Origin: Pelomonas sp963422775 | GTDB taxonomy: Bacteria; Pseudomonadota; Gammaproteobacteria; Burkholderiales; Burkholderiaceae_C | DNA: 64,000 bases | Reading direction: 5' to 3' | Assembly: GCA_963422775.4 (NCBI GenBank) | Contig: CAUJSJ030000096.1 | Span: 81,680-145,679, forward strand | Shown here: positions 44,214 to 53,694 of the stretch, in pieces | How positions within the stretch are numbered: the first letter of the stretch is position 1 | Layout of the letters: every line of letters begins with the position of its first letter | The notes under the pieces: generated by a model | What the model saw: the letters and a program-made list of their open reading frames with translations, nothing else | The model's database searches: none | Told to the model about the DNA's origin: nothing | Program-made: the position numbers and the translations under genes

Positions 44214-45395
44214 GTGGCGAACGATTTCCTCTTCACGTCTGAATCAGTTTCCGAAGGGCACCCCGACAAGGTGGCCGACCAGATCTCGGATGCCATCCTG
44301 GATGCGATCTTCGAGCAGGACCCGCGCAGCCGGGTGGCCGCCGAGACGCTGTGCAACACCGGCCTGGTCGTGCTGGCCGGCGAGATCACGACGAATGCCC
44401 ACGTCGACTACATCCAGGTCGCGCGCGACACCATCAAGCGCATCGGCTACGACAACACCGAATACGGCATCGACTACAAAGGCTGTGCGGTGCTCGTGGC
44501 CTACGACAAGCAGAGCAACGACATCGCCCAGGGCGTGGACCACGCGTCCGACGACCACCTGAACACCGGCGCCGGCGACCAGGGCCTGATGTTCGGCTAC
44601 GCCTGCGACGAGACGCCCGAGCTGATGCCCGCGCCGATCTACTACGCCCACCGCCTCGTGGAGCGCCAGGCCCAACTGCGCAAGGACGGCCGCCTGCCCT
44701 TCCTGCGCCCCGATGCCAAGAGTCAGGTCACGATGCGCTACGTGGACGGCAAGCCGCACAGCATCGACACGGTCGTGCTGTCTACGCAGCACGCGCCCGA
44801 GTACAGCCTGGGCGACCGCATGACGGAGGAGTTCTACGAAGCCATCCGTGAGGAGCTGATCAAGCCCGTGCTGCCCAAGGAATGGATCAGCGCCGACACC
44901 AAGTACCTGATCAACCCGACCGGCCGCTTCGTCATCGGCGGCCCGCAGGGCGACTGCGGCCTGACCGGCCGCAAGATCATCGTCGACACCTACGGCGGCG
45001 CCTGCCCGCACGGCGGTGGCGCGTTCTCGGGCAAGGACCCGTCCAAGGTCGACCGCTCGGCCGCCTACGCTGCCCGCTACGTGGCCAAGAACGTCGTCGC
45101 CGCCGGCCTGGCGCGCCAGTGCCAGATCCAGGTCGCCTATGCCATCGGCGTGGCCCGTCCGATGAACGTGACGGTCTACACCGAAGGCACGGGCGTCATC
45201 CCCGACGACCAGATCGCCAAGCTCGTCAACGAGCACTTCGACCTGCGTCCCAAGGGCATCATCCAGATGCTGGACCTGCTGCGTCCGATCTATTCGAAGA
45301 CTGCCGCTTACGGTCACTTTGGGCGTGAAGAGCCTGAGTTCACTTGGGAACGTACCGACAAGGCGCAAGCACTGCGTGCGGCGGCTGGTCTGTAA
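44214..45395 (+). CDS. metK: S-adenosylmethionine synthetase
   Basis: Makes S-adenosylmethionine from methionine and ATP. Start motif FTSESVSEGHPDKVADQISD, the GAGDQGLMFGYACDE ATP-binding block and GGGAFSGKDPSKVDRS P-loop-like motif are intact, with normal length (393). The adjacent acyltransferase on the other strand is the typical betaproteobacterial neighbour. A strong terminator follows. Confidence 0.98.
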   Translation: MANDFLFTSESVSEGHPDKVADQISDAILDAIFEQDPRSRVAAETLCNTGLVVLAGEITTNAHVDYIQVARDTIKRIGYDNTEYGIDYKGCAVLVAYDKQSNDIAQGVDHASDDHLNTGAGDQGLMFGYACDETPELMPAPIYYAHRLVERQAQLRKDGRLPFLRPDAKSQVTMRYVDGKPHSIDTVVLSTQHAPEYSLGDRMTEEFYEAIREELIKPVLPKEWISADTKYLINPTGRFVIGGPQGDCGLTGRKIIVDTYGGACPHGGGAFSGKDPSKVDRSAAYAARYVAKNVVAAGLARQCQIQVAYAIGVARPMNVTVYTEGTGVIPDDQIAKLVNEHFDLRPKGIIQMLDLLRPIYSKTAAYGHFGREEPEFTWERTDKAQALRAAAGL

Positions 45396-45413
45396 ACCAT
45401 CGTCTCTGCGAGC

Positions 45414-45445
45414 AAACACCGCCTCAGCAGGCGGTGTTTTTCTTT
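45414..45445 (+). terminator. rho-independent terminator of metK
   Basis: AAACACCGCCT and AGGCGGTGTTT form an 11-bp perfect stem with a four-base loop, followed by TTCTTT. Confidence 0.9.
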
Positions 45446-45538
45446 GTGCCACCATCGTGCGCTGACAGGTAGAGTCAGCGCACCGGCAGGGTGCATCGCT
45501 CGTCGCAGCCCGTCCGCGGACAACCCTTGGAGGCGGTG

Positions 45539-47080
45539 ATGAAGATGCAATCCCTCAGGATCGGTACGCGACTCGCTCTGGGCTTCGGCCTCGTGCTGCT
45601 GCTGCTGGCGGTCGCGCTGGGCATCAGCTACCGCCAGATCGGCGCCGTCGGCCCGCACATCGACCTGTTGGTGGAGCTGCAACGCCGCCAGGACATCGCC
45701 CAGGACTGGCGCACCCAGACCCAGCTCAACGTGACGCGCACCGACGCCGTCGCGCGGTCCGGCGGCACCGGCCCCGTGGCCGAGTTCTTCTCGCCGGCCA
45801 TCAAGTCGACCAGAGCCAAGATCACCGAACTGCAGGAGAGCCTGGCCAAGGTCGTGGACAGCGAGCGCGGCAAGGCCCTGCTCGCGGAGATTGCCGAGGC
45901 CCGCAAGGCCTATGTCGACATCCGCAACCAGGTCTTCGCCCAGCTCAAGGCCGGCGAGGCGGATGCTGCGCTGCAGACGCTGGAGGGCAAGATGCGGCCG
46001 GCCTCGGAAGCCTATGTCGCCACGATCAGCCGCATGGCCGACTTCCAGGGCGAGCGCGTGCGCATGGAGACCCTGCGGGTCATGGAAGAGGCGCGCCGCA
46101 CGCAGATGCTGATGCTCGGCATCGCCGTGGCCTGCCTGAGCCTGGGCATCGCGGCGGCCTGGCTGATCACGCGCTCCGTCGTCGGCCCGTTGCGCGAGGC
46201 CATCCACGAGGCCGAGGAAGTGGGCCATGGCGACCTGTCGCGCGACATCCGCAGCGTCGGCAGCGACGAGACCGCCCAGCTGACCCAGGCGCTGGCGCAG
46301 ATGCAGCAGGCGCTGCGCCACCTCGTCGGCTCGGTGCGCGAGAACGCCAACGGCGTCGCGACGGCCAGCTCGGAAATCTCGCTGGGCAGCAACGACCTGT
46401 CCTCCCGCACCGAGCAGCAGGTCAGCGCCATCCAGCAGACGGCGGCATCGATGGAGGAGCTGTCGGCCACGGTGAAGCTCAATGCAGACAACGCCGGCGA
46501 GGCCGACCAGCTTGCGCACGATGCGAGCCAGGTGGCGCGCCAGGGCGGCGAGGTCGTCGGCGAAGCCGTGCTGCGCATGAAGGGCATCGAGGAAAGCTCG
46601 CGCAAGATCGCCGACATCATCGGCACCATCGACGCCATCGCCTTCCAGACCAATATCCTGGCGCTGAACGCCGCCGTCGAGGCCGCGCGGGCCGGCGAGC
46701 AGGGCCGGGGCTTTGCCGTCGTGGCCAGTGAGGTGCGCATGCTGGCCCAGCGCAGCGCCGACGCCGCCAAGGAGATCAAGAGCCTGATCGGCGACAGCGT
46801 CGAGCGCGTTGAACAGGGAGCCGTGCTCGTCAACCGCGCCGGCCAGACGATGGCGGAGGTGGTCACGGCCATCGGCCGTGTCGCGCAGATCGTGCGCGAG
46901 ATCAGCTCGGCCAGCCGCGAGCAGAGCACGGGCGCCAGCCAGGTCGGCCAGGCCATCACGCAGATGGACCAGGCCACGCAGCAGAACGCCGCCCTCGTCG
47001 AGGAAAGCGCGGCCGCTGCGGAGAGCCTGAAGCAGCAGGCCGGCGAGCTCGTGAAGCTCGTCTCGGCGTTCAGGACCTAG
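45539..47080 (+). CDS. methyl-accepting chemotaxis protein (513 aa)
   Basis: A transmembrane helix at about residues 10-32, a periplasmic four-helix-bundle sensor (4HB type), a second helix near 190-212, then HAMP and the signalling domain. The highly conserved hairpin tip reads IIGTIDAIAFQTNILALNAA and continues VEAARAGEQGRGFAVVA. The start at 45539 has GGAGG five bases upstream. No C-terminal receptor pentapeptide is present. Ligand unknown; the final four bases overlap the convergent glcF gene. Confidence 0.95.
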   Translation: MKMQSLRIGTRLALGFGLVLLLLAVALGISYRQIGAVGPHIDLLVELQRRQDIAQDWRTQTQLNVTRTDAVARSGGTGPVAEFFSPAIKSTRAKITELQESLAKVVDSERGKALLAEIAEARKAYVDIRNQVFAQLKAGEADAALQTLEGKMRPASEAYVATISRMADFQGERVRMETLRVMEEARRTQMLMLGIAVACLSLGIAAAWLITRSVVGPLREAIHEAEEVGHGDLSRDIRSVGSDETAQLTQALAQMQQALRHLVGSVRENANGVATASSEISLGSNDLSSRTEQQVSAIQQTAASMEELSATVKLNADNAGEADQLAHDASQVARQGGEVVGEAVLRMKGIEESSRKIADIIGTIDAIAFQTNILALNAAVEAARAGEQGRGFAVVASEVRMLAQRSADAAKEIKSLIGDSVERVEQGAVLVNRAGQTMAEVVTAIGRVAQIVREISSASREQSTGASQVGQAITQMDQATQQNAALVEESAAAAESLKQQAGELVKLVSAFRT

Positions 47081-48324
47081 GCGCTGATACCCCTCAGCGC
47101 GTCATCCAGCACCTCCACCCAGTGCCGCACCGGGAAGGTCGTGCCGCTCTGCAGATGCTGGATGCAGCCGATGTTGGCCGACACGATCTGCTCGGCCTGC
47201 AGCGGCGCCAGCGCGGCGAGCTTGCGGTCGCGCAGCTGCTTTGACAGTTCCGGCTGCAACACCGAGTAGGTGCCGGCCGAGCCGCAGCAGAGATGGCTGT
47301 CGGTCGGTGCGCAGGCAATCTTGAAACCCAGCTCGCGCAGCGCCGCTTCCACGCCGCCCTTGAGCTGCTGGCCATGCTGCAGCGTGCAGGGCGGGTGGTA
47401 GGCCAGCGCGCCGGGCTTGGCCTTGAGCCGCGTCTTCAACGCCGGCACCAGCTCAGGCAGCAGCTCGCTCAAATCCTTGGTGACTTCGCTGATGCGCCTG
47501 GCCTTGTCGGCATACGCCGGGTCTGCGCTGAGCAGGTGGGCGTAGTCCTTCACCATGACGCCGCAGCCCGACGCGTTCATCACCAGGGCCTCAACGCGCT
47601 CGCCGCGGCCCGACACCAACGGCCACCAGGCGTCGATGTTGCGGCGCATGTCGTTCAGCGCCGCCTCGTGGTCGCCCAGGTGCTCGCGGATCGCGCCACA
47701 GCAGCCCGCGCCGTCGGCCACCACGGTCTGGATGCCGGCGGCGTCGAGCACGCGCGCCGTCGCGCTGTTGATGTTGGGCGCCATCGCCGGCTGCACGCAG
47801 CCCAGCAGCAGCGCGACCTTGCGGTTGAGCTGGCGCGTCGGCCAGTCGTGCGCCGTGGCGGGCGGCTTGGCCGGCACCTTGTCCTTCAGTGATGAAGGCA
47901 CCAGCGGGCGCAGGGCCTGGCCCAGCTTCATCGCGGGCTTGAACAGCGGTGAGGTCAGCCCCTCCTTCAGCAGCCAGCGCACGCGGCGCTCACTGCCTGG
48001 GCGCTCGACCTTGGCGTTGACGACGCGCCGGCCGATGTCCACGAGCCGGCCGTACTCGACGCCCGACGGGCAGGTCGTCTCGCAGTTGCGGCAGGTGAGG
48101 CAGCGGTCCAGGTGCAGCTGCGTCTCGCGCGTGGGCGTCTCGCCCTCCAGCACCTGCTTGATGAGGTAGATGCGGCCGCGCGGTCCGTCCAGCTCATCGC
48201 CCAGCAGCTGGTAGGTCGGGCAGGTGGCCGTGCAGAAGCCGCAGTGCACGCAACGCCGCAGGATGGCCTCGGCGTCGGTGCCGTCGCGGGTGCCGGCGAA
48301 TTCGGGAGCGAGGGTGGTCTGCAT
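47077..48324 (-). CDS. glcF: glycolate oxidase iron-sulfur subunit
   Basis: Third subunit of membrane-linked glycolate dehydrogenase (GlcDEF), passing electrons from the flavin subunits. Two 4Fe-4S motifs lie near the N-terminus (CVHCGFCTATCP and CLTCRNCETTCP), and two CCG domains are further on (GCCGAIREH and CCGSAGTY). The start follows the glcE stop directly (TGAATG), a sign of coupled translation. Length (415) is typical. Confidence 0.95.
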   Translation of the reverse strand: MQTTLAPEFAGTRDGTDAEAILRRCVHCGFCTATCPTYQLLGDELDGPRGRIYLIKQVLEGETPTRETQLHLDRCLTCRNCETTCPSGVEYGRLVDIGRRVVNAKVERPGSERRVRWLLKEGLTSPLFKPAMKLGQALRPLVPSSLKDKVPAKPPATAHDWPTRQLNRKVALLLGCVQPAMAPNINSATARVLDAAGIQTVVADGAGCCGAIREHLGDHEAALNDMRRNIDAWWPLVSGRGERVEALVMNASGCGVMVKDYAHLLSADPAYADKARRISEVTKDLSELLPELVPALKTRLKAKPGALAYHPPCTLQHGQQLKGGVEAALRELGFKIACAPTDSHLCCGSAGTYSVLQPELSKQLRDRKLAALAPLQAEQIVSANIGCIQHLQSGTTFPVRHWVEVLDDALRGISA

Positions 48325-49422
48325 TCAGAGGTCGGGATAGAGACGGCCGGGATTGAAGACGCCGTGCGGATCGAAGCTCGCCTTGAGCCGCCTGTGGATG
48401 GCCGCCAGCGGCGCGCTGAGCGGCGCGAACGCACCCGGGCTCTTGTCCTGCGCCCGAAACAGCGTCGCATGCCCGCCCACGGCTGCGGCGGCCTCGCGCA
48501 CGCCCGCCGGCGGCAGCGGCGTGACGACCCAGCGCTGGGCGCCGCCCCATTCGATGAGCTGCTCGCCATGCAGCTTGAGCTCTGGCGTCGTGCTGGGCAG
48601 GCTCAGCCGCCACAGCCGCGCGCCGCCCGCCACCGCGCGTTCGGCGCCGATGAAGAACTCGTCGCTCTGGTCGCGCACGCCGGTCCAGAAAGGCTCGGCC
48701 ATGTCGGGCGGGATGACGTCCCCACCGAGCTTGCGAAACGCGGCCTCCACGGCCGCCTGCGCGCCGGCCAGGCGCAACAGCAGGGCACCGTCCCACCAGG
48801 CACTGGCCTCGATGGGCAGGGGCTCGCCGCCCCAGCGGTTGATGGCCGTCAGCGCAGCCGCCTGGTCGAACTCGAAGCGCAGCGTGGCCGTCGCGGCCGG
48901 CAACGGCAGCACCTTCAGCGTGACCTCGGTGATCAGCCCGAGCTGGCCCAGCGAACCGGCCAGCACGCGGCTGACGTCGAAGCCAGCGACGTTCTTCATG
49001 ACCGTGCCCCCGAAGCTCAGCAGCTCGCCTTTGCCATTGATGAGCACGGCGCCGAGCAGATGGTCACGCACCGAACCCAGCGCCGCGCGGCTGGGGCCGG
49101 ACAGCCCGGCCGCGACCATGCCGCCCACCGTGCCCTTGCCGCCGAAACGCGGCGGCTCGAACGCGAAGCGCTGGCGGTGCTGGGCCAGCAGCGCCTCGAC
49201 ATCGGCCAGCGGCGTACCGGCCAGCGCGCTGACGAAGAGCTCGCTGGGTTCGTAGGCCGTCACGCCATTCAGCGCCAGCGTGGACAGCGGCTCGCCGGCC
49301 GGCGCCTCGCCGTAGAAGTCCTTGCTGCCGTGGCCGATGAAGCGCAGCGGCGTGCGGGCCTCGCTGGAGTTGCGAATCTGACCCTGCAATTGCTCAAGCT
49401 GTTCCAACTGCCGACTCACCAT
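48325..49422 (-). CDS. glcE: glycolate oxidase FAD-binding subunit
   Basis: Flavin subunit of glycolate dehydrogenase, resembling a shortened GlcD. PCMH-type FAD-binding features include the GKGTVGGMVAAGLSGPSRAALG loop split around FGGKGTVGG and the GTVMKNVAGFDVSR segment. Length (365) fits the family. It is directly followed by glcF. In most genomes glcE follows glcD immediately; here a Mrr-type endonuclease gene separates them. Confidence 0.93.
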   Translation of the reverse strand: MVSRQLEQLEQLQGQIRNSSEARTPLRFIGHGSKDFYGEAPAGEPLSTLALNGVTAYEPSELFVSALAGTPLADVEALLAQHRQRFAFEPPRFGGKGTVGGMVAAGLSGPSRAALGSVRDHLLGAVLINGKGELLSFGGTVMKNVAGFDVSRVLAGSLGQLGLITEVTLKVLPLPAATATLRFEFDQAAALTAINRWGGEPLPIEASAWWDGALLLRLAGAQAAVEAAFRKLGGDVIPPDMAEPFWTGVRDQSDEFFIGAERAVAGGARLWRLSLPSTTPELKLHGEQLIEWGGAQRWVVTPLPPAGVREAAAAVGGHATLFRAQDKSPGAFAPLSAPLAAIHRRLKASFDPHGVFNPGRLYPDL

Positions 49423-49454
49423 TGCTCAGATCCCGAACGACGACAGCAGTTCAT

Positions 49455-50384
49455 TCACTCGCCCTCGAAATAGTCAGCATCGATTTTCTTGAGCTCGTAC
49501 ATCCCCACCGTCGATACGCCGACGTTGTGATCGATCATCAAGCTCACCAGTTCCATGCCGGAGATCAGGATGATCTTGGAGCTGATTAATCCCACATATT
49601 CCAGCGCGTCACGGCTGTATGCAGACGTGGTGATGAAGACGCCCTTGCTAGCGCGATGGCCCTGCAGCGCACCAGCGAACTTCTGAACCTCGGGGCGCCC
49701 GACCGTGCCATCCCAGCGTTTGGCCTGAACGTAAATCACATCCAACCCAAGCTTGTCTTCTTTGATGATGCCGTCAATGCCGCCGTCACCGCTCTTGCCG
49801 ATTGCGCGCCCAGCGTCTTGACGTGAGCCGCCGTAGCCCATGGCGACCAGCAGGTCGATCACCAACTGTTCAAAGAAGCTCGGAGTCGATGCCTTCACCT
49901 GCTCCAGCAGGTCCAATTCCAGCTCTTGCCGGAGACGTCGATACGCAGAGGCAAGCTGGTCTTCGGGCGTTTCACTCAACGGCAGTTGCGGCTCACGCGC
50001 CGGACTAGGCTCCCTGCCGGGCTCTTCCACGCTTGTTCGCCGCCGAGCTCTGAAGGCTCGAAATTCTTCAAACTGCAAGAGAACTTCAACATCAATCCGG
50101 GATGGGTCCTTTGCCAGCAGTGCCCTGCCAGATGACGTGATGCGAAACAAACCTCGCTTCGGCGCAGACAAAAGACCTGCTTGCTTCAGATAAGTTCTAG
50201 CCCAACCAACTCTGTTGTCGAAAAGAAAGGCCGTGCCGCTTGGCAGTAGCTCGCCTCTCTCGACGTCAGTCAATCCGAACTCAGTTGCCAGATGCTCGAC
50301 GGCATCGCGGAACTTGTGCTCCTGCTCGTCATCGGCAAGCCGGAGAAGTGGAAGCATCACCGTCTGATAGTCCGGAATGGCCAT
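49455..50384 (-). CDS. Mrr-type restriction endonuclease (309 aa)
   Basis: The N-terminal half is a winged-helix Mrr_N domain (DAVEHLATEFGLTDVERGELLPSG split across two helices). The C-terminal half is the PD-(D/E)XK nuclease of the Mrr family: GDGGIDGII followed by VIYVQAKRW, giving Asp and Gln-x-Lys active residues. Mrr enzymes cleave methylated foreign DNA. No methyltransferase partner is present, as usual for type IV systems. The gene is clearly lower in GC than its neighbours and breaks the glcD-glcE link, both signs of insertion. The stop at 49455 lies 32 bases before the glcE start. Confidence 0.88.
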   Translation of the reverse strand: MAIPDYQTVMLPLLRLADDEQEHKFRDAVEHLATEFGLTDVERGELLPSGTAFLFDNRVGWARTYLKQAGLLSAPKRGLFRITSSGRALLAKDPSRIDVEVLLQFEEFRAFRARRRTSVEEPGREPSPAREPQLPLSETPEDQLASAYRRLRQELELDLLEQVKASTPSFFEQLVIDLLVAMGYGGSRQDAGRAIGKSGDGGIDGIIKEDKLGLDVIYVQAKRWDGTVGRPEVQKFAGALQGHRASKGVFITTSAYSRDALEYVGLISSKIILISGMELVSLMIDHNVGVSTVGMYELKKIDADYFEGE

Positions 50385-50431
50385 AACCGTGGTCCAGTCT
50401 TATCGGTTCGCGTTCTGCACGTAGCGCTGCA

Positions 50432-51925
50432 TCAAAACCGCTCCAGTTCGGGGAAGGCCAGCAGACCGCGCTTCACATGCATGCGACCGTACTCGGCGCA
50501 ACGGCTCAAGCTCGGGATCTGCTTGCCCGGGTTCAGCGTGCCGGCGGGGTCGAAGGCGCGCTTCAGGGCCAGCATCTGCTCGCGCTCCTCGGCGCTGAAC
50601 TGCACGCACATCGAGTTGAGCTTCTCCACGCCCACGCCATGCTCGCCCGTCACCGTGCCGCCCAACGCCACGCTGCGCTCCAGGATCTCGGCGCCGAACT
50701 GCTCGCAGCGGTGCAGCTGGTCGGAGTCGTTGGCGTCGAACAGGATCAGCGGGTGCAGGTTGCCGTCGCCGGCGTGGAAGACGTTGGCGCAGCGCAGGCC
50801 GTACTTTTTTTCCATCTGCTGGATGTCGAGCAGGATGGTGGCCAGGTGCTTGCGCGGGATGGTCGAGTCCATGCACATGTAGTCGGGGCTGATGCGGCCG
50901 GACGCCGGGAAGGCGTTCTTGCGGCCGCTCCAGAACTTCAGTCGCTGGGCCTCGTCGGCGCTGACCTGCACGCCCGTCGCGCCGCTGCCGCGCAGCACGG
51001 CTTCCATGCGGGCGATCTCCTCGGCCACTTCCTCGGGCGTGCCGTCGCTCTCGCACAGCAGGATGGCCTCGGCCGTCAGGTCGTAGCCGGCATGCACGAA
51101 GTCCTCGACGGCCGCCGTCATGGGCTTGTCCATCATCTCCAGGCCCGCCGGGATGATGCCGGCCGCGATGATGGCCGCCACCGCGTCGCCGGCCTTGCGC
51201 ACGTCGTCGAAGCTGGCCATCAGGCAGCGCGCGAGCTGTGGCTTGGGCACCAGCTTGACAGTGACCTCGGTGACGACGGCCAGCATGCCCTCGCTGCCGA
51301 TCACCAGCGCCAGCAGGTCCAGACCCGCGGCGTCCAGCGCCTCGCTGCCGAACTCGATGGCCTCACCCTCGACGGTGAAGCCGCGCACGCGCAGCACGTT
51401 GTGCAGCGTCAGGCCGTATTTCAGGCAGTGCACCCCGCCGCTGTTCTCGGCGATGTTGCCGCCGATGCTGCAGGCAATCTGGCTGCTGGGATCGGGCGCG
51501 TAGTACAGGCCCAGCGGCGCGGCGGCCTCGCTGATGGCCAGGTTGCGCACGCCGCATTGCACGCGGGCCGTGCGGGCCAGCGGGTCGATGGCGACGATTC
51601 TGTTGAACTTGGCCAGCGCCAGCGTCAGGCCGGCCGCGTGCGGCATCGCACCACCGGAGAGGCCCGTGCCGGCGCCGCGGGCGACGACGGGCACACCCAG
51701 CGCGTGGCAGGCCTTCAGCACGGCGGCCACCTGGGCCTCGGTCTCGGGCAGGGCCACGGCGAGAGGCCTCTGGCGGTAGGCCGTCAGGCCGTCGCACTCG
51801 TAGGGCGTGGTCTGCTCGGCCTGATGCAGCAGCGCGTGGGCCGGCAGCAGCGGCGCCAGGGCCGCCACGAGTTGCCGCAGGCGCGCGGCGCGGTCCAGAC
51901 CGGGGTCTTGGAGAGGGGCGTTCAT
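50432..51925 (-). CDS. glcD: glycolate oxidase subunit, FAD-linked
   Basis: Catalytic flavoprotein oxidizing glycolate to glyoxylate. Family blocks: VARGAGTGLSGGAMP (FAD loop), CSIGGNIAENSGG, and late HAGDGNLHP and GEHGVGVEK. The start at 51925 gives a normal N-terminus; an upstream ATG at 51982 would add 19 residues without similarity. Length 497. Together with glcE and glcF it forms the full complex, although a restriction gene intervenes. Confidence 0.95.
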   Translation of the reverse strand: MNAPLQDPGLDRAARLRQLVAALAPLLPAHALLHQAEQTTPYECDGLTAYRQRPLAVALPETEAQVAAVLKACHALGVPVVARGAGTGLSGGAMPHAAGLTLALAKFNRIVAIDPLARTARVQCGVRNLAISEAAAPLGLYYAPDPSSQIACSIGGNIAENSGGVHCLKYGLTLHNVLRVRGFTVEGEAIEFGSEALDAAGLDLLALVIGSEGMLAVVTEVTVKLVPKPQLARCLMASFDDVRKAGDAVAAIIAAGIIPAGLEMMDKPMTAAVEDFVHAGYDLTAEAILLCESDGTPEEVAEEIARMEAVLRGSGATGVQVSADEAQRLKFWSGRKNAFPASGRISPDYMCMDSTIPRKHLATILLDIQQMEKKYGLRCANVFHAGDGNLHPLILFDANDSDQLHRCEQFGAEILERSVALGGTVTGEHGVGVEKLNSMCVQFSAEEREQMLALKRAFDPAGTLNPGKQIPSLSRCAEYGRMHVKRGLLAFPELERF

Positions 51926-52013
51926 CGCTGCCAGGTCAGGGTCGAAGGCCGAAGGCGGCCAACTGTAGCCCGCTCGATGCAAGCGCTGCTTGAACGGCGG
52001 TCCATGCCCTGGC

Positions 52014-52871
52014 CTAGCCGCCGAGCACCAGCCAGTAGCCCGGTCTGTCCAGCGGCGTGGCCGCCGGCAGCAGCGGGTTGCGCAGCTGCAGCGTGCGGCG
52101 ATGCGCGAGCCGGTGGCGGGCGATCAGCGCGCCGTGGTGCTGCTCGAAAAGCCGCTGGAAGCTGCCGTCAGCCACCGCCGCCTCGAGGCCCCGCTCCAGG
52201 TCTGCAGCGAGACGGGGCCGGTTGGGGCGCACGAAGAGATAGGAAGCCGCCGGGTAGCGCAGCAGCAGATGCGGCTCGATGGCCAGGTCGTGCGCCAGCG
52301 GCGTGGCGGCCTCGTCGTCGATCTCGATGACGGAGCGCGGGAAATAGTCGATGCGGCCCAGGCGCAGCATGTCGAACAGCGTCTCGTAGCGGCTGGACGT
52401 TTGGACGCGCAGGCCGTTGGCACGCAGGATGTCGGTGTCGGGCCAGTCATGGCCCTGGCCGGCCACGTCGCGCGCCAGCTCGGGCAGGCGGCGCACGTCG
52501 CGCCAGCGCTGCGTGTCGGCCGCGCGCACGAAGGCCAGCCGGTAGCCGATCAGGCCACGGTCCACCGGCACGCGGATGGGCAGCAGCTGGGCCTCGAGCT
52601 CGGGGCTGGTCATCGTCCAGGCCAGGTCGGGGTCGCCCTGGCCCTCGGCCAGCTCGCGCATCACGCGGCCCTGCACCATCGGCCGGTGCGATTCGACAAG
52701 CTCGTAGCGCACGCCGCTGTGCTGGATGGCCAGCTTCAGCACCTCCTGCAGGTACTGCCAGGCGGGGATGCGGCCGGGGTCGTGCAGCGGGTAGACCACG
52801 CGTTCAGCGGCGCGCTCGGCCGAACCCGCCGCGCCGCTGGCCAGCGCCAGCAGCAGCGGCCGCCGCCTCAA
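52014..52871 (-). CDS. periplasmic solute-binding-like protein (285 aa)
   Basis: Resembles the SBP_bac_3 type binding fold without transporter partners. A basic N-terminus (RRRPLLLALASG) could be a signal peptide. The body has the alternating lobes, including LIGYRLAFVR and the YETLFDMLRLGRIDYFPRS hinge area. Such lone proteins are common in Burkholderiales and often have unknown ligands. Its start overlaps the phaM stop as ATGA, so it may be co-translated with PhaM; the significance is not known. Confidence 0.72.
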   Translation of the reverse strand: MRRRPLLLALASGAAGSAERAAERVVYPLHDPGRIPAWQYLQEVLKLAIQHSGVRYELVESHRPMVQGRVMRELAEGQGDPDLAWTMTSPELEAQLLPIRVPVDRGLIGYRLAFVRAADTQRWRDVRRLPELARDVAGQGHDWPDTDILRANGLRVQTSSRYETLFDMLRLGRIDYFPRSVIEIDDEAATPLAHDLAIEPHLLLRYPAASYLFVRPNRPRLAADLERGLEAAVADGSFQRLFEQHHGALIARHRLAHRRTLQLRNPLLPAATPLDRPGYWLVLGG

Positions 52872-53650
52872 GGCTTGCGCCGCGCCTTGGGCGCCGGCCG
52901 GGCCGCGACCGTCTTGGCGGCGGTTCTCGCCGCAGGCTTGAGCGCTGGCTGGCCCGCGGCCAGGCCCTTGGCCACGCTACCGACGACGGCGCCGGGCACG
53001 GTTGCGGCCTTGCGCAGTGTGTCGCTGGCCGCGTCGAAAGACTGCTTGACGAGGTTGCCCGCCAGGCTGCGCGCCGCGTCGGTGGCGCTGTCCTTCATCG
53101 CCGAGGTGGCGAGCTGCGTGAACTGCTGCGTGAGCGCGCCCCACCACTGTGTGGGGTCCACCGCCGCGCCGGGCATGCCGGCGGCCTTGGCGGCGTCGCC
53201 GGCCGTCTTCACGGTCTTGGCAGCCACCTTGGCGGCCGTCTTGGCCGAGGTGGCGGCGGTCTTCACGGCCGTCGTCGCCGCGGCCTGGGCCACCGGCGCG
53301 GCGGCCGCGAGGATCTCCGGCGGGATGCCCGGCCAGGAGCTGCCGTCGCCGCTGGTGGGCAGCTTGAGGCTGTCGCGCAGGTCGGCAAGCGGCACGTTCA
53401 TGGACTTGAGCGTGGACAGCGTCATGCGCTGCACCTCCAGCGCCTGGATGGTGGCGGCCAGCATGCGCGCGTTCTGCTCCAGCCAGAACTGCACGGTGCG
53501 CAGCTCCTCGATGCGTTTGGACAGCTCCTCGGGGTTCAGCGTGGGCGCCACCCACTGACCGATGCCGGGCAGGGCCGAGCCGGCGTTCTTGACGAGGCCC
53601 TGCAGGAAATCGAAACCGGGCACGAACTTGGTGAAGCTGTTGTCGGTCAT
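52868..53650 (-). CDS. phaM: polyhydroxyalkanoate granule-associated protein, PhaM type (260 aa)
   Basis: PhaM-family protein that binds PHA granules, activates PHA synthase and attaches granules to the nucleoid. The N-terminal block is very conserved (FVPGFDFLQGLVKNAG, then GIGQWVAPTLNPEEL and EELRTVQFWLEQNARML). An alanine/lysine-rich region follows and ends in a PKARRKP tail typical of DNA-binding PhaM C-termini. Implies that the organism makes polyhydroxyalkanoate. Confidence 0.9.
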   Translation of the reverse strand: MTDNSFTKFVPGFDFLQGLVKNAGSALPGIGQWVAPTLNPEELSKRIEELRTVQFWLEQNARMLAATIQALEVQRMTLSTLKSMNVPLADLRDSLKLPTSGDGSSWPGIPPEILAAAAPVAQAAATTAVKTAATSAKTAAKVAAKTVKTAGDAAKAAGMPGAAVDPTQWWGALTQQFTQLATSAMKDSATDAARSLAGNLVKQSFDAASDTLRKAATVPGAVVGSVAKGLAAGQPALKPAARTAAKTVAARPAPKARRKP

Positions 53651-53694
53651 GTCTTGTCTCCTGGCCTGTCCGGAGGTGGGGGCCTGCCGCGATG

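Noticed and set aside
50400..51056. A 218-codon minus-strand frame within glcD
   Set aside because: Overlaps glcD on the same strand in another frame with no domain.
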